Origin: Tianweitania sediminis
Lineage (GTDB): Bacteria > Pseudomonadota > Alphaproteobacteria > Rhizobiales > Rhizobiaceae
Direction: 5' to 3'
Length of the DNA stretch: 64,000 nt
Assembly: GCF_017813335.1 (NCBI RefSeq)
Contig: NZ_JAGIYY010000001.1
Span: 1,166,001 to 1,230,000, forward strand
The notes below the pieces were generated by a model. That model had not been told where the DNA came from. It worked only from the letters and a program-made list of their open reading frames with translations, and ran no database searches. How positions within the stretch are numbered: the first letter of the stretch is position 1; each line of letters begins with the position of its first letter. A program made the position numbers and the translations under genes. This document shows, piece after piece, positions 8,441 to 16,943 of the stretch.

Positions 8441-8697
8441 TCCGGCTCGGGAGCCGTTAGGCGTCCTTCTGAAGATGCGCCGGCAAACGGACCGTCAAAT
8501 GCCAGGGCCCGACCATGGCGCACGGCGCTGATGGCAACCAGCTGCACCAACTCGTCATCCGTGTGCTCGCACTCCGGAACGGTGATCTTCAGATGTTCAA
8601 CGGCGGCTCTGGTGGAAAGCGGCAGCAACGTTTTTTCACGTGCCAGAATGTATTTCTCGACGGCCGCCCACGCGGTCGGCCTCCGGTTCGACGACAT
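8437..8697 (-). CDS. Small hypothetical protein, helical
   Basis: This 86-aa protein (MSSNRRPTAWAAVEKYIL...) is not recognised beyond small rhizobial hypotheticals. It has mixed helices, no signal peptide and no membrane segment. The ATG at 8697 has a GAGGT element about 10 bases upstream; a start at 8805 would add a poorly conserved-looking basic stretch. The stop overlaps that of the thioesterase gene by four bases. Confidence 0.55.
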   Translation of the reverse strand: MSSNRRPTAWAAVEKYILAREKTLLPLSTRAAVEHLKITVPECEHTDDELVQLVAISAVRHGRALAFDGPFAGASSEGRLTAPEPD

Positions 8698-8870
8698 GTT
8701 ACGCACAACCTCACTAACCGCCGCTGATGTAGGAGTGGCTTTTATCTTGTCCACAGGGTGAGGCGCGAAATTTCGCTCCCGACGCGACTGCCGGCCGCGC
8801 ACCACCCCCCGTGCCCGCCGAGGCCCTGTGGGGTGACAGAAGCCGAAGCGGTGCTTAAGTGTCCGCCATC

Positions 8871-9563
8871 ATGAAGCGGAAAATGTCGTTGACGCCCGAG
8901 TTGGTGGCGCTGAGCCTCCGGCCGGAGCCTGAACTCGGGCCTGAAGAAGGCTGGGAACTGCTTTCGGACGGTGAACTTGATGCGTTGGCGCAGCGCATCA
9001 ATGAGGAGTGCGGCTCAACGCCGCTTTGGGTCTTTGCCTACGGATCGCTGATCTGGAAGCCGGATTTCGACGCGGTTGGCCATCTCCGCGCGACTGCGTA
9101 TGGCTGGCACCGCTCCTTTTGTTTGAAGATGCGGTCCTGGCGTGGCACGCCAGAGCAGCCGGGGCTGATGATGGCGCTGGAACAAGGTGGCCGCTGCGAT
9201 GGCGTGATCTACCGGATCCGCGAGGAAGATCGGTTGATGCAGATCCGCCGGATGCTGTTTCGAGAGGTACGCTTCCGCCACAATCTCGCGATGGTCCGAT
9301 GGATCCCGGTCGCAAGCGAAGAAGGCAAGCAGCGCGTGCTTGCCTTCTGGGTCGGCCCGCGGGGCGAACAGGTTGCACGCAAACTGCCCTTGCAGACTGT
9401 CGCCGGCGTGCTTGCGCGGGCCTGCGGCCATGCCGGATCCTGTGCGGAATACCTTTACAACACGGTTGTCCACCTCGAGAACTTCGGCGTTCACGATCGC
9501 AATCTGTGGCGCCTCCAGCAGCTCGTTGCCGATGAACTTAGGGCCATCCACAAAGTGGCTTGA
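8871..9563 (+). CDS. ChaC-family gamma-glutamylcyclotransferase
   Basis: This 230-aa protein has the ChaC/GGCT substrate loop LWVFAYGSLIWKPDF, then YGWHRSFCLKMRSWRGTPEQPGLMMALEQGG and DGVIYRI. The C-terminal helix contains CGHAGSCAEYLYNTVVHLENFGVHD, typical of bacterial ChaC. Family members cleave the gamma-glutamyl bond of glutathione to give 5-oxoproline and Cys-Gly. The N-terminal 45 residues are an extension over the shorter paralog at 37377-37901. ATG 8871 was chosen; GTG 8859 is an in-frame alternative. Confidence 0.85.
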   Translation: MKRKMSLTPELVALSLRPEPELGPEEGWELLSDGELDALAQRINEECGSTPLWVFAYGSLIWKPDFDAVGHLRATAYGWHRSFCLKMRSWRGTPEQPGLMMALEQGGRCDGVIYRIREEDRLMQIRRMLFREVRFRHNLAMVRWIPVASEEGKQRVLAFWVGPRGEQVARKLPLQTVAGVLARACGHAGSCAEYLYNTVVHLENFGVHDRNLWRLQQLVADELRAIHKVA

Positions 9564-9595
9564 GAGACCACTGAGGGCTGAGGCGGGCTATCCGC

Positions 9596-9931
9596 TCACA
9601 CCTCGTCGAAGCGGGGCCGTTCCTTCGAATTGTCCCGACCCAGCGCACGTTCTTCGCGGTCGTCGGGAAGCGCCTCGTCAGACTCCTCGTAGGGATTGTC
9701 GTCGTCTTCCCCGATCACATCGTAAGCTTCGTCTTCTATTTCGCCTTCGAGCGGGATCAGTGTTTCACCCAGGTCGCTGTCCAGGTCATAAACGTCGCTT
9801 TCGGCCAGGAGATTGTCCTCGGCGGTGTCAGTGACGTCCCCTGTCACGGGCGCATCTTCCGAAGGGGTCGGCATGCTCACTGGAGCGGCATTCGGGTCCG
9901 GGTATTCGTTTTTGCGGTTGTCGGCCATCAT
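9596..9931 (-). CDS. Acidic low-complexity protein of unknown function
   Basis: This 111-aa protein is very rich in Asp and Glu (for example EGEIEDEAYDVIGEDDDN) and is probably disordered. It is not recognised. It has no signal peptide or membrane segment. Two ATG codons in tandem (9931 and 9928) could start it. It faces away from the DUF883 gene at 10086 across a region whose clear promoter reads the other way. Confidence 0.55.
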   Translation of the reverse strand: MMADNRKNEYPDPNAAPVSMPTPSEDAPVTGDVTDTAEDNLLAESDVYDLDSDLGETLIPLEGEIEDEAYDVIGEDDDNPYEESDEALPDDREERALGRDNSKERPRFDEV

Positions 9932-10018
9932 TCATCCTTTCGAGGATCGAGCCTCAACAACCCGTTTGGAGGCGATCCGGTTGCGGCCGACGCTGTGTTT
10001 GTGCCACGACGGCGACAA

Positions 10019-10043
10019 GGAACCATTCCGGGCGCTTTCCGTT
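10019..10043 (+). promoter_or_regulatory. EcfG-type promoter of DUF883 gene
   Basis: GGAAC (10019-10023), a 17-base spacer and GTT (10041-10043) match the EcfG general stress promoter pattern exactly. It lies about 40 bases before the start codon at 10086 and reads toward it. Confidence 0.65.
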
Positions 10044-10085
10044 AGGTCCGGCATTGCCACAAATCACTTTAGTAAGGGGACACAC

Positions 10086-10397
10086 ATGGCTTCATTGTCG
10101 AAGATCCGCGACGACGTTGAAAGCGAACTGAGCGATCAGGTCGCGTCGCTGCAAAAGGAAGTTGCGCGGTTGACCAAGACAGTGCGACGGCAGTCTTCGC
10201 ACGCCTATGGCGACGCGTCCGACAGCCTTTCGGACCTGGTCGACATGCTCCTGAGCGGAACCAAGGATGCCCGACGCGAGCTTTATCATCGTGCCCGTCA
10301 GGTTGAGGATACCGCCAAGGAAAATCCGGTCACAACTGCGGTAATCGGTTTGACGTTGATCGGCCTTCTTGTGGCGCTGTTTTCTTCTCGTCGATAA
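10086..10397 (+). CDS. DUF883-like (ElaB/YqjD type) membrane-anchored protein
   Basis: This 103-aa protein has a predicted coiled-coil region (SELSDQVASLQKEVARLTKTVRRQ), an amphipathic helix and one C-terminal membrane segment (TAVIGLTLIGLLVALFSSRR). That layout is typical of DUF883/ElaB proteins, which in E. coli are inner membrane proteins that associate with ribosomes in stationary phase. ATG 10086 follows AAGGGG. An EcfG-type promoter lies just upstream and an intrinsic terminator downstream, so it is a single-gene unit. A paralog with the same plan is at 25421-25729, also behind an EcfG-type promoter. Confidence 0.8.
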   Translation: MASLSKIRDDVESELSDQVASLQKEVARLTKTVRRQSSHAYGDASDSLSDLVDMLLSGTKDARRELYHRARQVEDTAKENPVTTAVIGLTLIGLLVALFSSRR

Positions 10398-10454
10398 GCT
10401 TTTCGGCCGACCGGTTTAGCGGCAGGCTGAAACAACTCTTTTCTGGTGTTTCTG

Positions 10455-10492
10455 AACGGCGTCCTGCTGCCAAACAGGGCGCCGTTTGCTTT
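10455..10492 (+). terminator. Intrinsic terminator after DUF883 gene
   Basis: The 12-base arms 10455-10466 and 10475-10486 (AACGGCG... pairing with ...CGCCGTT, one G-T pair) close an 8-base loop. A T-rich tail follows. With the PHO box below, it accounts for most of the 346-base stretch between 10397 and pstS. Confidence 0.7.
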
Positions 10493-10632
10493 GAGCTGGT
10501 CCAAATGAGTGGTGTGAAACACGGGGTTTGATCTTGATCCTCCGCGTGCCGCTTGGTGCTTTTCGCAACCGACGGGCTTGTATCAGCCTCGTTAAGCACT
10601 CCTTAGGCATCGATCATCGAGCCGATACAGAA

Positions 10633-10650
10633 CTGTCATGTAACTGTTAC
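10633..10650 (+). promoter_or_regulatory. PHO box upstream of pstS
   Basis: CTGTCATGTAACTGTTAC is a near-consensus PhoB site: two CTGTNAT/C-type heptamers separated by four A/T-rich bases. It lies 94 bases before the pstS start and would make pstSCAB-phoU-phoB phosphate-starvation inducible, with PhoB autoregulated. Confidence 0.85.
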
Positions 10651-10743
10651 ATGCATTTCCTAAAGCCTGCCTCGTCGCCAGGGCGAAAAGCTCTGTGGCG
10701 CAGATCCGACGAGATTTCTGAGTTCCCAAACGGAGTAGGCTCC

Positions 10744-11760
10744 ATGAACAAGCTCATGCTTTCGACCGCAATTGCGGCTGTCCTTTTCGCCGGCCATGCC
10801 TCGGCTCAGTCCCGCGACACCATCCAGATCGCAGGTTCCTCCACCGTGCTTCCTTTCGCTTCGATTGTTGCGGAAGAGTTCGGCAATGCTTTCCCTGACT
10901 TCAAGGCGCCGGTTGTCGGTTCCGGTGGTTCGGGCGGCGGCCTGAAGCAGTTCTGCCAGGGCGTCGGCGAGAACACCATCGACATCGCCAACTCTTCGCG
11001 CCCGATCAAGAAGGAAGAAATCGCCACCTGCAACCAGAACGGCGTCAACAAGATCCACGAAGTGAAGTTCGGCTACGACGGCATCGTGTTCGCCACGAGC
11101 GCCGATCAAGGCGAGTTCAAGCTCGAGCCGGTACACGTCTTCAAGGCGATCGCCGCCAAGGTGCCGGTTGACGGCAAGATGGTCGACAACCCTTACACGA
11201 CCTGGAACGAAATCGACCCGTCGCTCCCGAACCAGGAAATCAATGTTGCGATCCCCGGCTCCAACCACGGCACCCGCGAAGTTTTCCAGGACAACGTGAT
11301 CGCCGCTGGCTGCGAAGCTGCTGAATTGCCGGCTGACGCTGGTGAAGAAGCTTGCGAAACCTTCCGTCAGGATCGCGTCGTCGAGATCTCGGGCGACTAC
11401 ACGGAAACGCTGGCTCGCCTGCAAGCCAACCCAGCAACCATGGGCGTGTTCGGCCTGTCGTTCTACGACCAGAACCGTGACACCCTGAAGGTCGCTACCA
11501 TGTCTGGCGTTTCGCCGAGCCTCGAAACGGTTGCTTCCGGCGAATACCCGGTTTCGCGCCCGCTGTTCTTCTACGTGAAGGGCGAGCACATCGGCACGAT
11601 CCCTGGCATCCAGGAGTACACCGAGTTCTTCCTGTCCGACCAGATGGCTGGTGCAGGCGGCACGCTTGAAGGCGCTGGCCTGATCCCGATGCCGGAAGAA
11701 GAGCGCGCTGCCGCTCTGAAGAGCTTCCAGGACGGCGAAACCAAGTCGGCTTCGAACTAA
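10744..11760 (+). CDS. pstS: Phosphate ABC transporter, periplasmic phosphate-binding protein PstS
   Basis: This 338-aa protein has a 21-residue signal peptide ending HASA-QS. The phosphate-site elements are AGSSTVLPFAS, VVGSGGSGGGLKQFC, IANSSRPIKKEE and IPGSNHGTREVF. Start ATG 10744 has GGAG upstream. It is the first gene of the pst operon, behind a PHO box. It captures inorganic phosphate in the periplasm and delivers it to PstCA. A strong hairpin follows the stop, which probably raises pstS mRNA over the downstream genes. Confidence 0.97.
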   Translation: MNKLMLSTAIAAVLFAGHASAQSRDTIQIAGSSTVLPFASIVAEEFGNAFPDFKAPVVGSGGSGGGLKQFCQGVGENTIDIANSSRPIKKEEIATCNQNGVNKIHEVKFGYDGIVFATSADQGEFKLEPVHVFKAIAAKVPVDGKMVDNPYTTWNEIDPSLPNQEINVAIPGSNHGTREVFQDNVIAAGCEAAELPADAGEEACETFRQDRVVEISGDYTETLARLQANPATMGVFGLSFYDQNRDTLKVATMSGVSPSLETVASGEYPVSRPLFFYVKGEHIGTIPGIQEYTEFFLSDQMAGAGGTLEGAGLIPMPEEERAAALKSFQDGETKSASN

Positions 11761-11769
11761 GATCGATCT

Positions 11770-11798
11770 TAGAGGCGGAGCTCACCGCTCCGCCTCTA
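11770..11798 (+). other. Stable hairpin between pstS and pstC
   Basis: Perfect 12-base arms (11770-11781 and 11787-11798; TAGAGGCGGAGC and its complement) close a five-base loop. There is no T-tract, so this is more likely an mRNA-stabilising or partial-attenuation element than a full terminator. Confidence 0.65.
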
Positions 11799-11897
11799 GA
11801 CCTTTGGATAGAGCGGCGCTTTCGCCCGCCCTGCCGCCTGCAGGTCCTCAGGCAAGCGCATCGCGCGTGTTTCTTTTGAATTCCTTGGGGTGGTTTC

Positions 11898-13274
11898 GTG
11901 AACAGCCTGGTTGTCGCCGCTCTGCTGCTCGTCCTGCTCGCAGTTTCTTACCAGGTGGGCTTGTCGCGAAGCCGCGCGGTTGCCACCGGCAGCACCCTCA
12001 AGATGCATTCGCGGCCGAACTACCACGGCATGATGGTCGCGCTTTGGTGCCTGATCCCTGCCGCCCTCATCCTGCTCGCCTGGCTCTTTTTCGGCGACAA
12101 CATCGAGCGCTCCTACACGCTGTCGCTGCTGCCGCCGGAAGTGGTCAACAGCGACCCCAATCAGCTACGCGACGTTTTGCGACGGGTTGAGCAGATCTCA
12201 ACCGGCTACGGAGTGGTTGGCGACAGCCAGCCCTATGAGAACGCCGCCGGCCAAGCGCTGCAGGAATTCCGGTTGCTGACCTTCTGGTCCATTGTCGCGG
12301 CTGCTGCGGCCGTAGGGATCATCGGTTTGCTGGCCATGCGGGCGCGGATCGCGCCACGCTTGCGAGCCCGCAACGAATTCGAGACCATCATCAAGTTTCT
12401 CTTGGCCGTGTGCTCGGGCATTGCCATCCTGACGACGGTCGGCATTGTCGCATCGCTTCTGCGAGAAGCGCTTCGCTTTTTCACCTTCATTTCACCGATC
12501 GACTTCTTTTTCGGGACGGTTTGGTCGCCCCGCTTCGCCGCAACGGCGAGCGGTGACTACGGACAATACGGCCTGTTGCCCTTGCTTTGGGGTACATTGA
12601 TGGTGGCTTCCATTGCCATGATGGTAGCCATCCCGCTTGGCCTGATGTCGGCAATCTACCTGGCCGAATATGCACCGCGGAAAGTTCGGGCCGTTGCCAA
12701 GCCGATGATCGAAATCCTCGCCGGCATTCCTTCGGTGATCTACGGCTTCTTTGCCCTTGTGACGCTGGGGCCAGCCCTCAGCGCGCTCGGCGACATGATC
12801 GGCGTTCCGATCCGCGCTACCAGTGCGCTAACTGCCGGCATCGCGATGGGGATCATGATCATCCCCTTCGTGTCTTCCTTGTCGGATGACATCATCACCC
12901 AGGTGCCGAGGGCGATGCGCGATGGTTCGCTGGGCATGGGTGCGACGAAATCCGAAACCATCAAGCGCGTCATTCTCCCGGCCGCGCTGCCGGGCATCGT
13001 CGGCGCCTTTCTTCTCGCCGTGTCCAAGGCCTTCGGGGAAACGATGATCGTGGTTCTTGCCGCAGGCAACGCCCCGATCCTGCGCTTCAACCCCTTCGAC
13101 GCGACCTCGACGGTGACCGTTTCCATCGTCAACCAGCTGACCGGCGACACCAACTTCGCCAGCCCACAAAGCCTTGTGGCCTTCGCGCTTGGCCTGACGC
13201 TGTTCGTGATGACGCTCGGACTGAACGTGATCGCACTCTACGTCGTGCGCAAATACCGCGAGCAATACGAGTAG
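11898..13274 (+). CDS. pstC: Phosphate ABC transporter permease PstC
   Basis: This 458-aa permease is the long alphaproteobacterial form of PstC: two N-terminal membrane segments and a periplasmic insert (about residues 75-125) precede the usual six-helix core. The EAA-type loop reads SLGMGATKSETIKRVILPAALPGI. Helix motifs AEYAPRKVRAVAKPMIEILAGIPSVIYGFFA are diagnostic of Pst permeases. It starts at GTG 11898 behind GGGGTGG and is followed three bases later by pstA. Confidence 0.95.
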   Translation: MNSLVVAALLLVLLAVSYQVGLSRSRAVATGSTLKMHSRPNYHGMMVALWCLIPAALILLAWLFFGDNIERSYTLSLLPPEVVNSDPNQLRDVLRRVEQISTGYGVVGDSQPYENAAGQALQEFRLLTFWSIVAAAAAVGIIGLLAMRARIAPRLRARNEFETIIKFLLAVCSGIAILTTVGIVASLLREALRFFTFISPIDFFFGTVWSPRFAATASGDYGQYGLLPLLWGTLMVASIAMMVAIPLGLMSAIYLAEYAPRKVRAVAKPMIEILAGIPSVIYGFFALVTLGPALSALGDMIGVPIRATSALTAGIAMGIMIIPFVSSLSDDIITQVPRAMRDGSLGMGATKSETIKRVILPAALPGIVGAFLLAVSKAFGETMIVVLAAGNAPILRFNPFDATSTVTVSIVNQLTGDTNFASPQSLVAFALGLTLFVMTLGLNVIALYVVRKYREQYE

Positions 13275-13277
13275 ACC

Positions 13278-14636
13278 ATGACCGACATCACCGCCTCCTC
13301 GGCCGCTTCCGCTCCCAATCGCGAGCGCATCAAGGCAAGCCTGCGCCGCCGCCAGGCTGCAGAAACCCGCTTCCGTGCATTCGGAATCGGGTCGGTCCTG
13401 ATTGCGGTCGGCTTCGTTGTCTTCCTTTTTTCAACGATCCTGCATGACGGCCTGCCTGCCTTCTGGCAGCCCGTTGTCACCGTCGACGTCTTCTTTGACC
13501 CGGAAATCATCGAAGTCGATCCCAAACCTGAACCGCTGGAAGGGCAGTCCGCAGCGGAATTTCAGCGCGCCTCCTTGGATTGGCAGCGCCAGGTCACGAT
13601 GGTGAACTGGAACCGCATCATTCAAAACAGTGTCGCTCGCGAGGCACCGGATGTGGAGCTTTCCGCGCGCGAGATCCAAGCGCTGATTGAGTCAAACGAG
13701 CGCTATCGCCTTCGCGACATGTTCGTGGTGAGCCCTGGGCTGCTCGGCAGCACCGTGCCCCTGGAACTGCTGGCGTCCGCCAATGTGGACGTGTGGCTGA
13801 AGGGCGATATTGACCGCTCGCTCGGCAACGACCGGCAGCAGTTGCCGGAAGCCACCCGCATTCTGGCTGACCGCTTTTATGAAGATGGCCGCATCCGCAT
13901 GGCCTTTGCTTCGACACTGTTCACCAACACCGACTCGCGCAACGCACCGGCGGAAGCGGGGCTCCTCGGCGCGTTCATCGGTTCGCTTTACATGATGCTG
14001 ATCGTGATCGTGCTTGCCGTTCCGATCGGCGTGGCGAGCGCCATCTACCTCGAAGAATTCGCGCCGAAGAACAAGATCACGGACCTGATCGAGGTCAACA
14101 TCAACAACCTCGCCGCCGTTCCGTCCATCGTGTTCGGTCTGCTGGGCGCGGCTGTGTTCATCAACTACTTCCAGCTGCCCCTTTCGGCCCCGCTGGTGGG
14201 CGGTCTCGTGTTGACGTTGATGACGCTTCCCACCGTCATCATTGCCACTCGCGCTGCCCTTCGTGCCGTGCCGCCGTCGCTGCGCCAAGCTGCGCTGGGT
14301 CTCGGCGCATCCAAAAGCCAGGCGGTGTTCCACCACGTGCTGCCGGTGACCTATCCCGGCATTCTGACCGCAACCATCATCGGCGTCGCCCAGGCGATCG
14401 GCGAAACGGCGCCGCTTCTTTTGATCGGAATGAATGCCTTCGTGACGACGCTGCCGACCACGCCGCTTGATCAGTCGACGGCCCTGCCGGTCCAGATCTT
14501 CCTTTGGGAAGGCAATGAAAACCGCAACTACTTCGAACCGAAAACCGCTGCGGCCATCATCATTCTCCTGGCCGTGATGTTGGTCCTCAATGCGATCGCC
14601 ATTATCTTGCGGTCGCGCTTCGAAAGGCGCGCATGA
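13278..14636 (+). CDS. pstA: Phosphate ABC transporter permease PstA
   Basis: This 452-aa permease is also the extended form, with a large soluble insert (about residues 75-210) between the first membrane segment and the transport core. The core has [34 protein letters not shown] and an EAA loop at [22 protein letters not shown]. The last bases overlap the start of pstB (ATGATG). It partners with PstC to form the channel. Confidence 0.95.
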   Translation: MTDITASSAASAPNRERIKASLRRRQAAETRFRAFGIGSVLIAVGFVVFLFSTILHDGLPAFWQPVVTVDVFFDPEIIEVDPKPEPLEGQSAAEFQRASLDWQRQVTMVNWNRIIQNSVAREAPDVELSAREIQALIESNERYRLRDMFVVSPGLLGSTVPLELLASANVDVWLKGDIDRSLGNDRQQLPEATRILADRFYEDGRIRMAFASTLFTNTDSRNAPAEAGLLGAFIGSLYMMLIVIVLAVPIGVASAIYLEEFAPKNKITDLIEVNINNLAAVPSIVFGLLGAAVFINYFQLPLSAPLVGGLVLTLMTLPTVIIATRAALRAVPPSLRQAALGLGASKSQAVFHHVLPVTYPGILTATIIGVAQAIGETAPLLLIGMNAFVTTLPTTPLDQSTALPVQIFLWEGNENRNYFEPKTAAAIIILLAVMLVLNAIAIILRSRFERRA

Positions 14637-15517
14637 TGTTTAATGCTCCGGAGTCGCAGAAAATGAACACGAACGCCGCGCCGGTCGCGATCGCAGACCC
14701 GAAGAAGGTCGACCTGCCCACGGGCTTCAAGACGGTTCGTACACCCGACCCGGAGCCCAGGCCCGTTCGCGTGCATGCCGACGACGTTTGCGTCTTCTAT
14801 GGTTCCAAGCAGGCGCTGTTCGACGTTTCGATCGACATTCCGGAAAAGGCCGTCACCGCCTTCATCGGACCCTCGGGTTGTGGCAAGTCGACGTTTCTGC
14901 GTTGCTTGAACCGCATGAATGACACGATCGAAGGCGCGCGCGTTGAAGGCAAGATCACGCTCGACGGTGAAGACCTCTACGATCCAAAGCTCGACGTGGT
15001 GGAACTGCGTGCCCGTATCGGCATGGTGTTCCAAAAGCCAAATCCGTTCCCGAAAACGATCTTCGAGAACGTGGCCTACGGCCCGCGCATTCACGGTCTT
15101 GCCAGAAGCAAGACCGATCTCGAGCAGATCGTCGTGGAAAGCCTGAAGAAGGCCTCGCTTTTCAACGAGGTGAAGGATCGCCTGCATGAAGTCGGCACCG
15201 GTCTTTCGGGTGGCCAGCAACAGCGCCTTTGCATCGCCCGCGCCATTGCGGTGTCGCCCGAGGTGATCTTGATGGACGAGCCGTGTTCCGCGCTCGATCC
15301 GATTGCCACGGCCAAGATCGAAGAGCTCATCGACGAGTTGCGGGCCAACTATACGATCGTGATCGTCACCCACTCCATGCAGCAGGCTGCGCGCGTTTCA
15401 CAGCGCACGGCGTTCTTCCATCTCGGGATCCTGGTTGAAGAAGGTCCGACCGAGATGATGTTCACGAGTCCTGCCGAGAAGCGCACGCAGGACTACATCA
15501 CCGGCCGGTTCGGCTGA
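14633..15517 (+). CDS. pstB: Phosphate ABC transporter ATP-binding protein PstB
   Basis: This 294-aa ATPase has Walker [10 protein letters not shown], then [10 protein letters not shown], a Q-loop [11 protein letters not shown], signature [14 protein letters not shown], Walker [14 protein letters not shown] and the H-loop [10 protein letters not shown], all typical of PstB. The first 50 residues are a nonconserved extension, so an internal ATG (MNTNAAPV) may be the real start. It powers PstCA and, with PhoU, signals phosphate status. Confidence 0.96.
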   Translation: MMFNAPESQKMNTNAAPVAIADPKKVDLPTGFKTVRTPDPEPRPVRVHADDVCVFYGSKQALFDVSIDIPEKAVTAFIGPSGCGKSTFLRCLNRMNDTIEGARVEGKITLDGEDLYDPKLDVVELRARIGMVFQKPNPFPKTIFENVAYGPRIHGLARSKTDLEQIVVESLKKASLFNEVKDRLHEVGTGLSGGQQQRLCIARAIAVSPEVILMDEPCSALDPIATAKIEELIDELRANYTIVIVTHSMQQAARVSQRTAFFHLGILVEEGPTEMMFTSPAEKRTQDYITGRFG

Positions 15518-15536
15518 TCCGGGGGAGGGGCATCGC

Positions 15537-16244
15537 ATGTCTGGACATACAGTAACGTCCTTCGACGAGGATCTCGGCGCGATCGACCGGATCATTCGCG
15601 ACATGGGCCACTTCTCGGCGGCCATGGTGGATGCCGCGGTCGCGGCGTTGCTCAACGGCGACGTAGCCATGGCGCAGCGGGTCGTGGCGGATGATGCGGT
15701 TCTTGATACCCGCCAGCGCGAGCTCGACGAGCGCGCCATCACGATTATCGCCAAGCGCCAGCCGATGGCACAGGATCTGCGGGCTGTTGTCGGCGCCATC
15801 CGCATGGCTTCCGATCTTGAGCGCATCGGCGATCTCGCCAAGAACATCGCCAAGCGCGTGACCGCGCTCGAAAAGAGCGTGGCGCCCAAAGGGTTCTCGC
15901 ACAGCATCGAAACCATGGGCCAGCTCGTGCATCAGCAGCTGGAGCGGGTGATCGACATCTATATCGCCCGTGAATCCGAGGCACTGAACCCGCTGCGCAC
16001 CGACGACGAGAAGATCGACGTGCAGTATACGGCGATCTTCCGCGAACTCCTGACCTACATGATGGAAGATCCGCGCAACATCACGCCCTGCACGCATCTC
16101 CTTTTCTGCGCCAAGAACCTGGAGCGCATCGGCGACCACGTCACCAATATCGCCGAGAACGCCTATTACATCATGACCGGATCGCAGCTCCCGGCAAACC
16201 GTCCCAAGATGGATGAGACCGGGACCATCATCCCGCTCGCATGA
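15537..16244 (+). CDS. phoU: Phosphate signalling protein PhoU
   Basis: This 235-aa all-helical protein has the two PhoU repeats, each with an acidic E/DxxxD-type metal motif (VGAIRMASDLERIGDLAKNIAKR and CAKNLERIGDHVTNIAENA). PhoU couples the Pst transporter to the PhoR kinase and limits phosphate uptake and PhoB activation. It sits between pstB and phoB in the usual rhizobial order. Confidence 0.96.
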   Translation: MSGHTVTSFDEDLGAIDRIIRDMGHFSAAMVDAAVAALLNGDVAMAQRVVADDAVLDTRQRELDERAITIIAKRQPMAQDLRAVVGAIRMASDLERIGDLAKNIAKRVTALEKSVAPKGFSHSIETMGQLVHQQLERVIDIYIARESEALNPLRTDDEKIDVQYTAIFRELLTYMMEDPRNITPCTHLLFCAKNLERIGDHVTNIAENAYYIMTGSQLPANRPKMDETGTIIPLA

Positions 16245-16253
16245 GGTCCTGAG

Positions 16254-16943
16254 TTGATCGCACCGAAGATCATGATCGTTGAGGATGAGGAGCCTTTGGG
16301 CGTTCTCCTCCAGTATAACCTGGAGTCCGAAGGGTATCAGGTTGAGATCGTGACGCGCGGCGACGAGGCCGATCTTCGGCTTCAGGAGCATGTGCCGGAT
16401 CTCCTGGTGCTTGACTGGATGGTGCCAGGTGTTTCCGGGATCGAAATCTGCCGCCGGCTTCGCATGCGGCCCGAAACCGAGCGTTTGCCTGTGATCATGC
16501 TGACGGCGCGCGGGGAAGAAAGCGACAGGGTCCGCGGTCTTGCCACCGGCGCGGACGACTATCTGGTGAAACCGTTTTCCACGCCGGAGTTTCTGGCACG
16601 GGTGCGCGCGCTTCTGCGCCGCGCAAAGCCTGAAGTGCTTTCTTCCGTCCTCAAGGTCGGGGACCTGGTGCTCGACCGCGACGCGCATCGCGTGTTCCGC
16701 AAGAAAACGGAAGTGAAGCTTGGGCCGACGGAATTCCGCTTGCTAGAATTCATGATGCGGCATCCTGGGCGCGTGTTTTCGCGCGGTCAGTTGCTCGACA
16801 ATGTTTGGGGCGAAACCATCTACATTGACGAGCGAACCGTGGATGTTCATGTCGGGCGTTTGCGGAAGGCCGTGAACACCAACCGCTTACCCGACGTGAT
16901 CCGGACGGTCCGTGGCGCGGGCTATTCCATCAGCGAAGAATAG
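16254..16943 (+). CDS. phoB: Phosphate regulon response regulator PhoB
   Basis: This 229-aa OmpR-type regulator has an N-terminal receiver (acidic pair in VEDEEPLG, phosphoacceptor Asp in LLVLDWMVPGVSG, Lys in LVKPFS) and a C-terminal winged helix (GPTEFRLLEFMMRHPGRVFSRGQLLDNVWG ... RTVDVHVGRLRKAV). It starts with TTG at 16254, which is the position expected by homology (PKIMIVEDEE). No phoR lies in this operon or elsewhere in the window. Its 3' end overlaps the convergent ROK gene by 14 bases. Confidence 0.95.
   Translation: MIAPKIMIVEDEEPLGVLLQYNLESEGYQVEIVTRGDEADLRLQEHVPDLLVLDWMVPGVSGIEICRRLRMRPETERLPVIMLTARGEESDRVRGLATGADDYLVKPFSTPEFLARVRALLRRAKPEVLSSVLKVGDLVLDRDAHRVFRKKTEVKLGPTEFRLLEFMMRHPGRVFSRGQLLDNVWGETIYIDERTVDVHVGRLRKAVNTNRLPDVIRTVRGAGYSISEE

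Noticed and set aside
10585-10605. CtrA site upstream of pstS
   Set aside because: TTAA-N7-TTAG lacks the last consensus bases; it is likely chance similarity to the good site at 34013.
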